This document shows, piece by piece, positions 19,019 through 32,866 of a stretch of 64,000 nt of DNA. Source of the stretch: Enterobacter asburiae (lineage in GTDB: Bacteria; Pseudomonadota; Gammaproteobacteria; Enterobacterales; Enterobacteriaceae). The notes under the pieces were generated by a model. The model was not told the DNA's origin and ran no database searches. It saw only the letters and a program-made list of their open reading frames with translations. Location: contig JAAQVN010000001.1 of NCBI GenBank assembly GCA_011754535.1, forward strand, positions 4,340,001 through 4,404,000. The letters are read 5' to 3'. Made by a program: the position numbers and the translations under genes. Positions within the stretch are counted from its first letter, which is position 1; each line of letters begins with the position of its first letter.

Positions 19019-20200
19019 ATGTCCCATCGCCGCTCAGCCGTAAAAGGATCGCTATCCTTTTCTCATCCCGCGGTCCGCGCCTGGCTATTCCAGATTATTG
19101 CTATTGTTGCGGTTGTTCTTATCGCCGTGTATCTCATCCATAACACCATCACGAACCTGAATAATCGCGGTATCACCTCCGGGTTTGCGTTTCTGGATCG
19201 CAGCGCGGGGTTTGGGATTGTTCAGCACCTTATTGACTATCAGGAAGATGACACGTACGGACGCGTGTTTGTGGTCGGTTTACTGAATACGCTGCTGGTA
19301 TCCGCACTGTGCATTGTCTTCGCTTCCATCCTGGGCTTCTTTATTGGGCTGGCGCGCCTTTCTGAAAACTGGCTCCTGCGGAAACTTTCAACCATTTATA
19401 TTGAGACATTCCGCAACATCCCACCGCTGCTGCAGATATTTTTTTGGTATTTCGCGGTGCTGCGTAACCTTCCTGGCCCCCGCCAGGCCGTCGATGCGTT
19501 TGAGCTGTTTTTTCTCAGTAACCGTGGGTTATACATCCCCTCTCCTCAGGTAGCCGAAGGGCTTTACGCCTTTATCGTCGCCGTTGTTATTGCACTCGCC
19601 ATTTCTGTCGGCCTGTTTCGCTATAACCGTAAGCACCAGATTAAAACCGGGCAGCTTCGTAAAACATGGCCAACTGGCGCTGTGCTACTTGTTGGCTTAC
19701 CGTTAGTTGCTCACTGGCTTTTTGGTGCGGCCTTGCACTGGGATATTCCCCATCTGCGCGGGTTCAACTTCCAGGGAGGGATGGTATTAATTCCTGAACT
19801 GGCCGCATTAACGCTGGCGCTTTCGATTTATACCTCCGCATTTATTGCGGAAATCATCCGTTCCGGGATTCAGGCTGTGCCTTACGGTCAGCACGAGGCG
19901 GCACGCTCACTCGGTTTGCCGAATACCGTGACGCTTCGCCAGGTCATTATTCCTCAGGCTCTACGGGTGATTATTCCGCCTCTGACCAGCCAGTATCTTA
20001 ACATTGTCAAAAACTCATCGCTGGCTGCTGCCATTGGTTATCCGGATATGGTGTCTCTGTTCGCCGGAACCGTGCTTAACCAGACCGGACAAGCCATTGA
20101 AACCATCGCCATCACCATGTCTGTCTATTTGATCATCAGCCTGGTGATTTCATTGCTGATGAACCTTTATAACCGTCGTATAGCACTGGTCGAGCGCTAA
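19019..20200 (+). CDS. yhdX: Amino-acid ABC transporter permease (AapQ type)
   Basis: A 393-residue inner-membrane permease. It has one N-terminal transmembrane helix, a long insert typical of AapQ (about residues 150-250), and the permease core with the conserved EAA loop QHEAARSLGLPNTVTLRQVIIPQALR, which contacts the ATPase. It pairs with yhdY to form the membrane channel. It lies 67 bases after yhdW and is followed by yhdY after 9 bases. Confidence 0.95.
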   Translation: MSHRRSAVKGSLSFSHPAVRAWLFQIIAIVAVVLIAVYLIHNTITNLNNRGITSGFAFLDRSAGFGIVQHLIDYQEDDTYGRVFVVGLLNTLLVSALCIVFASILGFFIGLARLSENWLLRKLSTIYIETFRNIPPLLQIFFWYFAVLRNLPGPRQAVDAFELFFLSNRGLYIPSPQVAEGLYAFIVAVVIALAISVGLFRYNRKHQIKTGQLRKTWPTGAVLLVGLPLVAHWLFGAALHWDIPHLRGFNFQGGMVLIPELAALTLALSIYTSAFIAEIIRSGIQAVPYGQHEAARSLGLPNTVTLRQVIIPQALRVIIPPLTSQYLNIVKNSSLAAAIGYPDMVSLFAGTVLNQTGQAIETIAITMSVYLIISLVISLLMNLYNRRIALVER

Positions 20201-20209
20201 GGATCTATG

Positions 20210-21313
20210 ATGACAAAAGCGATACTGTCGCACTCCTCGCGCCCTGCCAGCTCGACAGGTGGACGTTTCATTCTCTGGGCACGCAAGAATCTGTTCTCCA
20301 GCTGGAGCAACAGCCTGCTGACGATTGTCTGCCTGTGGCTCATGTGGGAATTAATTCCTCCCCTACTGAACTGGGCATTTTTACAGGCCAACTGGGTCGG
20401 TTCAACCCGAGCTGACTGCACAAAAGCCGGTGCCTGCTGGGTATTTATTCATGAACGTTTCGGTCAGTTCATGTATGGATTGTATCCCCATGAACAGCGC
20501 TGGCGGATTAATCTGGCGCTGGCCATCGGCCTGCTCTCTGTCGCGGTCATGTTCTGGAAAAAGCTGCCTCATCGTGGACGCTATATTGCCGTCTGGACAG
20601 TGGTTTATCCGATTATTGTCTGGGTGCTGATGTATGGCGGTTTCCTGGGGCTGGAACGCGTTGAAACACGCCAGTGGGGCGGTCTGACGTTGACATTGAT
20701 TATCGCTTCAGTGGGGATAGCCGGCGCGCTACCGTGGGGGATTTTACTGGCCCTGGGACGCCGTTCAAAAATGCCGGTCGTTCGCGTGCTCTCCGTTATC
20801 TTCATTGAGTTCTGGCGCGGAGTACCGCTCATCACCGTACTGTTTATGTCGTCGGTCATGCTGCCGCTGTTTATGGCAGAGGGTACAACGATAGACAAAC
20901 TGATCCGTGCCCTGGTCGGGGTGATTCTCTTCCAGTCCGCCTATGTCGCTGAAGTTGTACGCGGTGGACTGCAGGCGTTGCCCAAAGGCCAGTACGAAGC
21001 GGCGGAATCGCTGGCGCTCGGTTACTGGAAGACGCAGGGGCTGGTGATCCTTCCGCAAGCGCTCAAGCTGGTTATCCCTGGGCTGGTCAATACGATCATT
21101 GCTCTCTTTAAAGATACCAGCCTGGTGATCATCATTGGATTGTTCGATCTCTTTAGCAGCGTGCAACAGGCAACCGTTGACCCTGTCTGGCTGGGCATGT
21201 CCACCGAAGGATATGTCTTTGCAGCTCTGATCTACTGGATCTTTTGTTTTAGCATGTCGCGCTACAGCCAGCATCTGGAAAAGCGCTTTAACACCGGGCG
21301 TACACCGCACTGA
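20210..21313 (+). CDS. yhdY: Amino-acid ABC transporter permease (AapM type)
   Basis: The second permease of the transporter, 367 residues from the ATG at 20210. A tandem ATG at 20207 is too close to the AAGGA ribosome site at 20199-20203. Several hydrophobic helices precede the conserved core, which includes [15 protein letters not shown] and the EAA loop [26 protein letters not shown]. Two Cys in the first periplasmic loop ([10 protein letters not shown]) are a family feature. Confidence 0.95.
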   Translation: MTKAILSHSSRPASSTGGRFILWARKNLFSSWSNSLLTIVCLWLMWELIPPLLNWAFLQANWVGSTRADCTKAGACWVFIHERFGQFMYGLYPHEQRWRINLALAIGLLSVAVMFWKKLPHRGRYIAVWTVVYPIIVWVLMYGGFLGLERVETRQWGGLTLTLIIASVGIAGALPWGILLALGRRSKMPVVRVLSVIFIEFWRGVPLITVLFMSSVMLPLFMAEGTTIDKLIRALVGVILFQSAYVAEVVRGGLQALPKGQYEAAESLALGYWKTQGLVILPQALKLVIPGLVNTIIALFKDTSLVIIIGLFDLFSSVQQATVDPVWLGMSTEGYVFAALIYWIFCFSMSRYSQHLEKRFNTGRTPH

Positions 21314-21320
21314 GGAAATT

Positions 21321-22079
21321 ATGAGCCAAATAACTATGACACCCGCCGACGCGATGATTACGCTGGAAAACGTGAATAAATGGTATGGACAGTTTCATGT
21401 CCTGAAAGACATTAATCTTAAGGTAAAGCAAGGCGAACGCATCGTCCTTTGCGGCCCTTCCGGTTCAGGTAAATCCACAACCATTCGCTGTATTAACCAT
21501 CTTGAAGAACATCAGCAAGGACGCATTGTTGTAGATGGCATCGAGCTGAATGAAGATATCCGCAATATCGAACGCGTGCGCCAGGAAGTGGGTATGGTAT
21601 TCCAGCACTTTAATCTTTTTCCACACCTGACCGTTCTGCAGAACTGTACGCTTGCGCCTATTTGGGTCCGAAAAATGCCGAAACAGGAAGCGGAAGCGCT
21701 GGCGATGCACTACCTGGAACGCGTTCGTATCGCGGAGCATGCCAATAAGTTTCCCGGCCAGATCTCGGGCGGGCAACAGCAGCGTGTGGCTATCGCCCGT
21801 TCGCTGTGCATGAAACCCAAAATCATGCTGTTTGACGAACCGACATCTGCGCTGGATCCCGAAATGGTGAAAGAGGTACTGGATACCATGATTGGGCTGG
21901 CGCAATCCGGTATGACGATGTTGTGCGTAACGCATGAGATGGGTTTTGCCAGAACGGTAGCTGACCGGGTGATCTTTATGGACCGCGGAGAGATTGTTGA
22001 GCAGGCGCCGCCGGATGAGTTCTTTGCGCATCCGAAGTCAGAACGTACGCGAGCATTCCTGTCGCAGGTGATTCATTAG
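21321..22079 (+). CDS. yhdZ: Amino-acid ABC transporter ATP-binding protein (AapP type)
   Basis: The cytoplasmic ATPase that drives the yhdWXY importer, 252 residues. Walker [10 protein letters not shown] is near residue 48, the Q-loop lies at [10 protein letters not shown], the signature is [14 protein letters not shown], Walker B is [13 protein letters not shown], and the switch His is in CVTHEMGFA. It starts 7 bases after yhdY. It is followed by a REP-like element and the terminator of the opposing rRNA operon. Confidence 0.97.
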   Translation: MSQITMTPADAMITLENVNKWYGQFHVLKDINLKVKQGERIVLCGPSGSGKSTTIRCINHLEEHQQGRIVVDGIELNEDIRNIERVRQEVGMVFQHFNLFPHLTVLQNCTLAPIWVRKMPKQEAEALAMHYLERVRIAEHANKFPGQISGGQQQRVAIARSLCMKPKIMLFDEPTSALDPEMVKEVLDTMIGLAQSGMTMLCVTHEMGFARTVADRVIFMDRGEIVEQAPPDEFFAHPKSERTRAFLSQVIH

Positions 22080-22089
22080 CCGTTTGCTC

Positions 22090-22123
22090 TGCCGGGTGGC
22101 GGCTTCGTCTTACCCGGCCTACC
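22090..22123. repeat. REP-like palindromic element
   Basis: GCCGGGTGGCGGCTTCG followed by TCTTACCCGGCCTACCG has the form of the enterobacterial REP unit (GCCGGATGGCGGCTTCG...CCGGCCTAC) and folds into an imperfect hairpin. It lies between the 3' ends of yhdZ and the rRNA operon, the usual place for such elements. On the + strand a T run follows, so it may also terminate yhdWXYZ. Confidence 0.8.
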
Positions 22124-22144
22124 GTTTTTTCTGAGCATAAACGC

Positions 22145-22171
22145 AAAAAGGCCATCCTTTCGGATGGCCTT
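22145..22171 (-). terminator. rRNA operon terminator (T2-like)
   Basis: A perfect 10-bp stem (22148-22157 with 22162-22171) with a tetraloop is followed, on the minus strand, by TTTTTGCG. It closely resembles the E. coli rrnB T2 terminator and lies 13 bases after the last 5S gene. Confidence 0.92.
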
Positions 22172-22183
22172 CTCACTTATTTG

Positions 22184-22303
22184 ATGTCTGGCAGTTCCCT
22201 ACTCTCACATGGGGAGACCCCACACTACCATCGGCGCTACGGCGTTTCACTTCTGAGTTCGGCATGGGGTCAGGTGGGACCACCGCGCTAAAGCCGCCAG
22301 ACA
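22184..22303 (-). rRNA. rrf: 5S ribosomal RNA, distal copy
   Basis: This 120-base gene matches the enterobacterial 5S sequence throughout. It is the second 5S of the operon, after tRNA-Thr. It differs from the proximal copy at only two positions, which pair with each other in helix I: base 3 is U instead of C, and its partner near the 3' end is A instead of G. Confidence 0.97.
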
Positions 22304-22344
22304 AATTCTTTTACTTCTTGCCGAACTTTAACCTAAGTATAAAG

Positions 22345-22420
22345 TGGTGCTGATACCCAGAGTCGAACTGGGGACCTCACCCTTACCAAGGGTGCGCTCT
22401 ACCAACTGAGCCATATCAGC
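22345..22420 (-). tRNA. thrV: tRNA-Thr (anticodon GGT)
   Basis: A 76-base cloverleaf with encoded CCA. Acceptor strand GCTGATA pairs with TATCAGC, the anticodon stem CACCC/GGGTG surrounds the loop TTGGTAA, and the T loop is TTCGACT. It lies between the two 5S genes, as thrV does in E. coli rrnD. Confidence 0.98.
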
Positions 22421-22432
22421 ACACTAAATTTG

Positions 22433-22552
22433 ATGCCTGGCAGTTCCCTACTCTCACATGGGGAGACCCCACACTACCATCGGCGCTACGGCGTTTCACT
22501 TCTGAGTTCGGCATGGGGTCAGGTGGGACCACCGCGCTAAAGCCGCCAGGCA
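22433..22552 (-). rRNA. rrf: 5S ribosomal RNA, proximal copy
   Basis: A 120-base 5S gene beginning TGCCTGGCGGC and ending GCCAGGCAT, 68 bases after the 23S gene. It has the standard C-G pair at the position where the distal copy has U-A. Confidence 0.98.
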
Positions 22553-22620
22553 AATTCTGTTAATCTGTATCAGGCTGAATATTGTTTGCGTCTCTTCCGC
22601 CAAAACACCTTCGGCGTTGT

Positions 22621-25524
<2,904 letters not shown>

Positions 25525-25630
25525 TCACAACCCGAAGATGTTTCTTTCGATTCATCATCAAATTGCGAAAATTTGAGAGACTCGGACACACATTAACTGT
25601 GTGTCGTTTCAATTTTCAGCTTGATCCAGA

Positions 25631-25643
25631 TTTTTAAAGAGCA
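25631..25643 (-). promoter_or_regulatory. Spacer boxA-like antitermination element
   Basis: On the minus strand TTTGCTCTTTAAAAA lies between tRNA-Glu and 23S. It resembles the rRNA boxA (TGCTCTTTAACA) that recruits Nus factors. Confidence 0.6.
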
Positions 25644-25716
25644 AATATCTCAAACATGACTCGTAAGTCAGTTTTGAGATATGACGGCAGGTGACTTTCA
25701 CTCACGAACCAGCAAG

Positions 25717-25792
25717 TGGCGTCCCCTAGGGGATTCGAACCCCTGTTACCGCCGTGAAAGGGCGGTGTCCTGGGCCTCTAGACGAAGGGGAC
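25717..25792 (-). tRNA. gltU: tRNA-Glu (anticodon TTC) in the 16S-23S spacer
   Basis: A 76-base cloverleaf with encoded CCA. Acceptor GTCCCCT pairs with AGGGGAC, anticodon stem CCGCC/GGCGG surrounds loop CTTTCAC, and the T loop is TTCGAAT. It is the only tRNA in the spacer. The E. coli operon at this location (rrnD) has tRNA-Ile and tRNA-Ala instead. The particular glt symbol is a guess. Confidence 0.97.
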
Positions 25793-25877
25793 ACTGAAGT
25801 CTCAATCGCAAGACGCCTTGCTGCTTACTTTTCATCAGACAATCTGTGTGAGCACTGCAAAGGCAGGTTCTTTAAGG

Positions 25878-27417
<1,540 letters not shown>

Positions 27418-27549
27418 AAGTTTGATGCTCGTGAATTAAACTTCGTAATGAATTACGTATGTTCACTCAGAGACTTGGTATTCATTTATTGTCCGAAGAC
27501 ATTAAGAATCCATGTCACTTTGAGTGCCCACACAGATTGTCTGATAAAT

Positions 27550-27561
27550 TGTTAAAGAGCA
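27550..27561 (-). promoter_or_regulatory. Leader boxA antitermination element
   Basis: The minus strand reads TGCTCTTTAACA, the exact rRNA boxA, between P2 and the 16S gene. It is expected to load NusB/NusE for antitermination. Confidence 0.85.
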
Positions 27562-27600
27562 GTGCAACGCGGCTTTCAGCTCACCGTTGCGAGGTGGCGT

Positions 27601-27628
27601 ATATTACGCTTTCCTCTTTCAGAGTCAA
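27601..27628 (-). promoter_or_regulatory. rRNA promoter P2
   Basis: On the minus strand TTGACT (27623-27628) and TAATAT (27601-27606) are 16 bases apart, followed by a GC-rich discriminator. This is the usual second rRNA promoter. Confidence 0.88.
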
Positions 27629-27709
27629 CCCGTTATTTCAGGATTTTTTCTCTTCAACCGACCGGGTTGTCTGTGAAGTGATTCACATCCGCCGTGTCGA
27701 TGGAGGCGC

Positions 27710-27737
27710 ATTATAGGGATCCCAATTTTTAGCACAA
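27710..27737 (-). promoter_or_regulatory. rRNA promoter P1
   Basis: On the minus strand TTGTGC (27732-27737) and TATAAT (27710-27715) are separated by 16 bases and followed by the G+C-rich GCGCCTCC discriminator of stringently controlled rRNA promoters. Upstream A/T-rich sequence fits an UP element. Fis sites would lie at about 27760-27860, shared with the yrdA promoter region. No gene is present between 27418 and 27888. Confidence 0.92.
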
Positions 27738-27888
27738 GTATTTTTTAGATCTTTTTTTCCGACTGCTGATTTTCCGCGCTTTTCGCTGAAATCCCGCCCG
27801 ATCTGCTTAAATATTGACGCATTTTGCCTTGCCTCGATCCAATAATATGATCAAGTCTTCCGTATAGCGCTCATCCTTAGAGGTAGTT

Positions 27889-28443
27889 ATGTCTGCAGTA
27901 TTACGTCCTTATAAACATCTGTTCCCCCAAAAAGGCGATCGCGTGATGATCGATGCCACCAGCGTGGTCATTGGTGATGTCCGAATGGCCGATGACGTCA
28001 GTATCTGGCCACTCGTTGCGATCAGGGGAGACGTTAACTATGTGTCGATTGGTGCCCGTACCAATATTCAGGACGGTAGCGTTCTGCATGTCACCCACAA
28101 ATCCTCCTATAACCCGCAGGGTAATCCCCTCATCATTGGAGAAGAGGTTACCGTCGGTCATAAAGTGATGCTTCACGGCTGCACTATCGGTAATCGGGTG
28201 CTTGTTGGCATGGGATCGATTTTGCTGGATGGCGTCATAGTAGAAGATGACGTAATGATTGGGGCCGGTAGCCTGGTCCCGCAGAACAAACGTCTGGAGA
28301 GCGGCTATCTCTATCTGGGAAGCCCGGTAAAACAGATCCGCCCCCTGAAGGAGGCAGAGATCGAAGGACTGAAGTACTCAGCGAACAACTACGTAAAATG
28401 GAAGAATGACTATTTGGATCAGGACAACCAAACCCAGCCCTGA
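27889..28443 (+). CDS. yrdA: Gamma-class carbonic anhydrase-like protein YrdA
   Basis: A 184-residue left-handed beta-helix protein made of hexapeptide repeats (for example SIGARTNIQDGSVLH and VTVGHKVMLHGCTIG). Three His residues match gamma-carbonic anhydrase metal ligands: one in LHVTH and two in the GHKVMLH segment. The E. coli homologue is a trimer with bound metal whose physiological role is unclear. It is divergent from the rRNA operon. Its last 25 bases overlap the end of yrdB on the opposite strand. Confidence 0.96.
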   Translation: MSAVLRPYKHLFPQKGDRVMIDATSVVIGDVRMADDVSIWPLVAIRGDVNYVSIGARTNIQDGSVLHVTHKSSYNPQGNPLIIGEEVTVGHKVMLHGCTIGNRVLVGMGSILLDGVIVEDDVMIGAGSLVPQNKRLESGYLYLGSPVKQIRPLKEAEIEGLKYSANNYVKWKNDYLDQDNQTQP

Positions 28444-28667
28444 TCGTCTTCCTGCTGATCGCGAATTAAATCGCTGGCTTCCTCTTCCAGATCCCAGCGA
28501 TTTTCGCAAAATATGTCTATAGGATCTGAACCGCCAAAGCGACGCAACAGCGTTTCCCCATGAATGGCGCAGGTCAATTGCATACCCTGCACCAGCACCG
28601 GGAAACAGACCGCTTGTTTACTCTCATCCCAGTTCTCTCTGTCCGGGAAATGAATAGCCTGATTCAC
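28419..28667 (-). CDS. yrdB: YrdB family protein
   Basis: An 82-residue acidic cytoplasmic protein of unknown function (DUF1488), with [15 protein letters not shown] at the N-terminus and DDQGWVWL at the end. The start overlaps the aroE stop by 4 bases (ATGA), so it is coupled to aroE. The 3' end overlaps yrdA by 25 bases on the opposite strand. It belongs to the dprA-smg-yrdD-tsaC-aroE-yrdB run. Confidence 0.92.
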   Translation of the reverse strand: MNQAIHFPDRENWDESKQAVCFPVLVQGMQLTCAIHGETLLRRFGGSDPIDIFCENRWDLEEEASDLIRDQQEDDQGWVWLS

Positions 28668-29482
28668 GCCGAAAGCTCCTGCTTTAACTTTTCAATAACC
28701 GGTTCGACTGCAGGCAACACGCCATGCCAGAGCAGCACCGCATGCGCAGCCTGACCCACCAGCATCCCCAGTCCATCAGCTAGCTGTTTCGCACCGTGTT
28801 GTTCACACCAGTTAAGGAAAGGCGTCTTCCCTTTCTGATAAAACATGTCATAGAAGTATATATGAGGGCTTACCAGAGAAGCGGGGATTGCCGGGATCTC
28901 TCCATTAATGCCGCTGGAGGTGGCATTAATGACCAGATCAAATTCACGCCCGGCAAGATCGCCAGGCGCTGCCGCACTTACGCTGCCAGTATGCGCAAAC
29001 AACGCCGCCAGCGCTTCTGCCCGGGAAAAGGTTCGGTTGGTAATGGTCACCGCACAGTCCAGAGAAAGCAGAGGCAACAGTACTCCCCGCGATGCGCCAC
29101 CCGCACCAATCAGCAGGACCCGGAAACCGGGTTTAATAAACGACAGTCGTTCCAGATCGCTCAGCAAACCGATTCCGTCGGTGTTGTCACCCAGAAGGCG
29201 TCCATCTTCAAGCCGTTTCAGGGTATTTACTGCACCAGCCAGCGAAGCACGCTCGGTAAGCTCATCCGCACGTTCGAAGGCTTCTTCTTTAAAAGGGACC
29301 GTCACATTAGCGCCTTGACCGCCGGCGGCGAAAAAAGCCTCCAGCGTTGGAATAAATGCATCCACCGGTGCAAGTACACGACCATAAGGATGATTAATCT
29401 GCAGCTGCTTCGCAAATTGCTGATGGATCAGCGGTGACTTGCTGTGCGCAATCGGATTACCAAAAACAGCATAGGTTTCCAT
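28664..29482 (-). CDS. aroE: Shikimate dehydrogenase (NADP)
   Basis: AroE reduces 3-dehydroshikimate to shikimate, the step after AroQ. The 272 residues have [15 protein letters not shown] (substrate binding), [10 protein letters not shown] with the catalytic Lys, GDNTDGIG with the catalytic Asp, and the NADP-binding [13 protein letters not shown]. It follows tsaC with a 4-base gap and overlaps yrdB. Confidence 0.98.
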   Translation of the reverse strand: METYAVFGNPIAHSKSPLIHQQFAKQLQINHPYGRVLAPVDAFIPTLEAFFAAGGQGANVTVPFKEEAFERADELTERASLAGAVNTLKRLEDGRLLGDNTDGIGLLSDLERLSFIKPGFRVLLIGAGGASRGVLLPLLSLDCAVTITNRTFSRAEALAALFAHTGSVSAAAPGDLAGREFDLVINATSSGINGEIPAIPASLVSPHIYFYDMFYQKGKTPFLNWCEQHGAKQLADGLGMLVGQAAHAVLLWHGVLPAVEPVIEKLKQELSA

Positions 29483-29486
29483 GAGA

Positions 29487-30059
29487 TTACCCCTGGCGAA
29501 AACGTTCGCCGGTCAAAGCGTCGCGAATTTCAGACGGATTCAGGCGCCCTCCCGTCTCTCCAACAGCAACCGGGAAGTCGTTCCCGAACTGTGCCAGCAC
29601 TTCTTCGGTTGTACGACAAGGTGGCAATCCGGTCAGGTTGGCGCTGGTTGAGACCAGCGGTTTACCAAATGCCAGACAAAGCTCTATTACCAGCGGGTGG
29701 TCAGTTACGCGAACGGCAAGGGAATCAAAGCGTCCGGTCAACCAGCGTGGCGTTGTCGGCTGTGCCGGGAAAACAAAGGTCACTGGCCCGGGCCATGCGG
29801 AAAAAATAGTCTCGCGCTGCGCCGGCGTCAGCATAGAGTCATCGATGTAGGGCTTAAGCTGCTCGTAATTCGCAGCTATCAAAATCAGCCCTTTCTCGAC
29901 GGGTCTTTGTTTCAAGGCAAGCAGACGGCTCACAGCCGTCTCGCTGTCAGGATCGCAACCGACCCCAAAAACAGCTTCAGTTGGATAGGCGATGACTTCT
30001 TCATTTTTCAGTACGTCCACTGCATGCGCAATGGAGCCTGATGGCAGGTTATTATTCAC
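29487..30059 (-). CDS. tsaC: Threonylcarbamoyl-AMP synthase
   Basis: TsaC makes threonylcarbamoyl-AMP from threonine, bicarbonate and ATP, the first step of the t6A37 modification in tRNAs reading ANN codons. The GTG at 30059 gives the family's N-terminus (VNNNLPSG) and a length of 190 aa, equal to E. coli. An ATG at 30089 would lie further inside yrdD. Motifs: [25 protein letters not shown] and STSANLTG. It overlaps the end of yrdD by 8 bases. Confidence 0.96.
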   Translation of the reverse strand: MNNNLPSGSIAHAVDVLKNEEVIAYPTEAVFGVGCDPDSETAVSRLLALKQRPVEKGLILIAANYEQLKPYIDDSMLTPAQRETIFSAWPGPVTFVFPAQPTTPRWLTGRFDSLAVRVTDHPLVIELCLAFGKPLVSTSANLTGLPPCRTTEEVLAQFGNDFPVAVGETGGRLNPSEIRDALTGERFRQG

Positions 30060-30606
30060 TATTTTGATCCGCCGTAACCGGCTTTCCACATTGTTTACTG
30101 GCGCAGAAGCGTTTCATACCCTGCGCCGTTTTCTTCTCGATAAGTAGCGGATAGTTGCAATGAATGCAGACGCCCGCTACCGGTTTGAAATTGATAACGA
30201 ACTGGCATTCAGGGTAGCGATCGCAGGAATGAAAGGTCTTACCATAACGGGAACGGCGTTGTACCAGCTGACCGCGCTGACACTGGGGACACGCAATAGC
30301 CGTTTCATCAGGCTTATCAATTTGTTCCGTATGCTCACATTCCGGGTAGCGGCTACAGCCAATAAACATACCGAAACGGCCCTGACGTAGCGCTAATTCA
30401 CCACCACAAAGAGGACATAGCTGTCCTTCCAGAATTTTGACGATATGTCCATCCGCCTGGCTTTTCAGAGGACGGACATAATCACATTCCGGATAGTGTG
30501 AACAACCGAGAAACGGGCCGTGTTTCCCGGATCGAATAACAAGCTCAGCCCCGCACTGCGGGCAGGGCTCGTTTTTATGCACCGTGAATAGTGCTGATTT
30601 GGCCAT
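30052..30606 (-). CDS. yrdD: YrdD, topoisomerase-type zinc-ribbon protein
   Basis: The 184 residues consist of four zinc ribbons: CPQCGAEL...[15 protein letters not shown]...[15 protein letters not shown]...CDRYPEC and CIHCNYPL...CASKQC. These resemble the C-terminal domain of DNA topoisomerase I, but no topoisomerase core is present. It probably binds nucleic acid; its role is not established. It sits between smg and tsaC, as in E. coli. Confidence 0.94.
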   Translation of the reverse strand: MAKSALFTVHKNEPCPQCGAELVIRSGKHGPFLGCSHYPECDYVRPLKSQADGHIVKILEGQLCPLCGGELALRQGRFGMFIGCSRYPECEHTEQIDKPDETAIACPQCQRGQLVQRRSRYGKTFHSCDRYPECQFVINFKPVAGVCIHCNYPLLIEKKTAQGMKRFCASKQCGKPVTADQNSE

Positions 30607-30632
30607 AACAACTCTTGGTGCTGCACATTGAA

Positions 30633-31106
30633 TTAGTGCAGCATACCTTCATTCACTTCAAAGAGTAATTCTTCCATTTGCTGATAGGCATTTTCACAGC
30701 CCGGGATATTAAACAGAACCATCAGAATCACCCATTTGAGATCTTCCAGTTCAAATTCTGCCGTATCCAGCGCCATGACGCGCTCTATCACCATTTCTCT
30801 CGTTTCGAGGTTTAGCACCTGAATCTGCTCAAGGAATAAGATGAATCCCCGGCAGCTGGCATCCAGCCTTTCACACTCTTCAGCGGTATAAATGCGTACT
30901 GACAATGGGTCAGAAGCAAGCTGCATCGGCTCGGCGAGGCCTTCCTGATAATCAGCCAGCTTTTCCAGCCACATCAACGCGTTATAGATATCTTCCCGCT
31001 CAAACCCCGCATCGGTAAGATCCTGTGTCAATTTGTCCTGATCCACTCGCATTTCTGCTTCGTTATGGATGTAAGTCTCAAACAAATACATCAGTACGTC
31101 GAACAT
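30633..31106 (-). CDS. smg: Smg family protein (DUF494)
   Basis: A 157-residue acidic, mostly helical protein, the same length as E. coli Smg. The function is unknown. Its N-terminal [19 protein letters not shown] is highly conserved. The first 29 bases overlap the 3' end of dprA, which implies coupled translation. Confidence 0.95.
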   Translation of the reverse strand: MFDVLMYLFETYIHNEAEMRVDQDKLTQDLTDAGFEREDIYNALMWLEKLADYQEGLAEPMQLASDPLSVRIYTAEECERLDASCRGFILFLEQIQVLNLETREMVIERVMALDTAEFELEDLKWVILMVLFNIPGCENAYQQMEELLFEVNEGMLH

Positions 31107-32202
31107 GGCATGCCCTCCTTAATCGGACATAGCCGCCGGGTACAGCTGCGATCCACCCTGCTAACTCCAGTTCGAGTAGCTGTGCTACCGTTACTGGCAC
31201 AGGTTGGCCGGCACGTTCAGCGACAACGTCAACAGGTGTTACCTCATCTCCTACGTTAGCCAGGAGCTTGGGAAATGGCAATGCCACCTTTCCCTGATCT
31301 GATGAATAATGTCGCTTTTCGGGATCTTCCTGCAGACATTGCAAGCCATATTGCAAATTTTCAAGAATGTCCCGCACTTCTGTTACCGGCGTCGCCCCCT
31401 GCTTTATCAGCCAGTGTGGTCCTTCGCACCCCGGGTTACCTATCGGGCCGGGTAAGGCGAAAACCTCCCTGCCCTGATCGAGCGCGCATCGTGCCGTGAC
31501 CAGCGAACCGCTTCGCACTGCCGCTTCAACGACCAATACTCCCTGGCTAAGCCCGCTGATGATTCGGTTACGACGCGGAAAGTTTGCCGGTCGGGGCTGC
31601 GCCGAAAGGGGAAACTCAGACACTATCGCCCCGTCAGCTTCGATTAATTGCATAGCCAGCGCCTGGTGCCGACGGGGATAAATGCTAAACAGGCCGTTCC
31701 CCAGTACGGCCACGCTACGCCCTTTTGCTGATAGCGCTGCACTATGGGCAACACCGTCAATACCGCAGGCCAGCCCACTGGTGATCGTGAAACCACATTG
31801 CGAAAGTTGTTCGCACAGAATTTTTCCCCATCGCTCTCCATACCATGACGGTGCACGGCTGCCTACTACCGCCAGTTGGACAGCATTAAGGGTTTCAGGG
31901 TTACCTTTTACGAATAACGCCCCGGGATAATCAGGAATTGCTCGAAGTAAAGGAGGATAAAGTGGATGGTTTGCCGTCAATAAATGATTTCCCGGCTGCT
32001 CAAGCCACGCCAGACTACGCTCCAGCTCACTTTCATCTGGGGCAAAGAACCGTTCAACCTGTTTTGCTGTCAGACCGGCGCTTTTGACGACAGGCACGTC
32101 GAGGTTTTCATGCTTCTGCAGTTGCACAGCCGCTTCCAGCATTCCATCGCCACATAGTGAACCTGTGTGTATTAGCCGTAGCCATATCTCGATAGACGTC
32201 AT
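31078..32202 (-). CDS. dprA: DNA-processing protein DprA (Smf)
   Basis: DprA binds single-stranded DNA and loads RecA during transformation in competent species; its role in enteric bacteria is unclear. The ATG at 32202 gives 374 aa ([10 protein letters not shown]), equal to E. coli; an upstream ATG at 32238 was rejected. An N-terminal helical domain is followed by the Rossmann-like core with [29 protein letters not shown] and [13 protein letters not shown], and then a C-terminal winged helix (about residues 310-374). The gene diverges from def with 129 bases between them. Confidence 0.97.
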   Translation of the reverse strand: MTSIEIWLRLIHTGSLCGDGMLEAAVQLQKHENLDVPVVKSAGLTAKQVERFFAPDESELERSLAWLEQPGNHLLTANHPLYPPLLRAIPDYPGALFVKGNPETLNAVQLAVVGSRAPSWYGERWGKILCEQLSQCGFTITSGLACGIDGVAHSAALSAKGRSVAVLGNGLFSIYPRRHQALAMQLIEADGAIVSEFPLSAQPRPANFPRRNRIISGLSQGVLVVEAAVRSGSLVTARCALDQGREVFALPGPIGNPGCEGPHWLIKQGATPVTEVRDILENLQYGLQCLQEDPEKRHYSSDQGKVALPFPKLLANVGDEVTPVDVVAERAGQPVPVTVAQLLELELAGWIAAVPGGYVRLRRACHVRRTDVFV

Positions 32203-32331
32203 CCTTTCCCCCCTGCCATAAGCGGCCTGCGCAATCATTGCGATTGGTCACTGATGCTGTCAATCGACCCGGGATTTGTCTAGAATAGAAGTAATATTCT
32301 TATCAACTCCTGAACACGACTCTGGAAATTT

Positions 32332-32841
32332 ATGGCAGTTTTGCAAGTGTTACATATTCCGGACGAGCGCCTTCGCATCGTCGCTGAACCGGTCAAAGAA
32401 GTGAATGCAGAAATCCAGCGTATCGTTGATGATATGTTCGATACCATGTACGCCGAAGAAGGCATTGGTCTGGCGGCGACGCAGGTGGACATTCACAAAC
32501 GTATTATCGTGATCGACGTTTCCGAAAATCGCGATGAGCGTCTGGTGCTGATCAACCCTGAATTGCTTGAAAAGAGCGGTGAAACGGGCATTGAGGAAGG
32601 CTGCCTGTCCATTCCTGAACAACGCGCTTTGGTGCCACGTGCCGAAAAAGTGAAAATCCGCGCTTTGGATCGTGACGGTGACCCGTTCGAACTGGAAGCA
32701 GATGACCTGCTGGCAATTTGCATTCAGCATGAGATGGATCACCTGGTCGGTAAGCTGTTTATCGATTACCTCTCGCCGTTGAAGCAACAGCGTATTCGTC
32801 AAAAAGTAGAGAAACTGGATCGTTTGCGCTCTCGCGCATAA
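32332..32841 (+). CDS. def: Peptide deformylase
   Basis: Def removes the formyl group from nascent proteins. The 169 residues contain the three family motifs: EGIGLAATQ (about residue 42), EEGCLS with the metal-binding Cys (about 91), and QHEMDH with two metal-binding His and the catalytic Glu (about 134). It is followed by fmt after 25 bases, so formylation and deformylation are made from one operon. Confidence 0.98.
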   Translation: MAVLQVLHIPDERLRIVAEPVKEVNAEIQRIVDDMFDTMYAEEGIGLAATQVDIHKRIIVIDVSENRDERLVLINPELLEKSGETGIEEGCLSIPEQRALVPRAEKVKIRALDRDGDPFELEADDLLAICIQHEMDHLVGKLFIDYLSPLKQQRIRQKVEKLDRLRSRA

Positions 32842-32866
32842 CGTCCCCCCGGATACAAGGATCATC

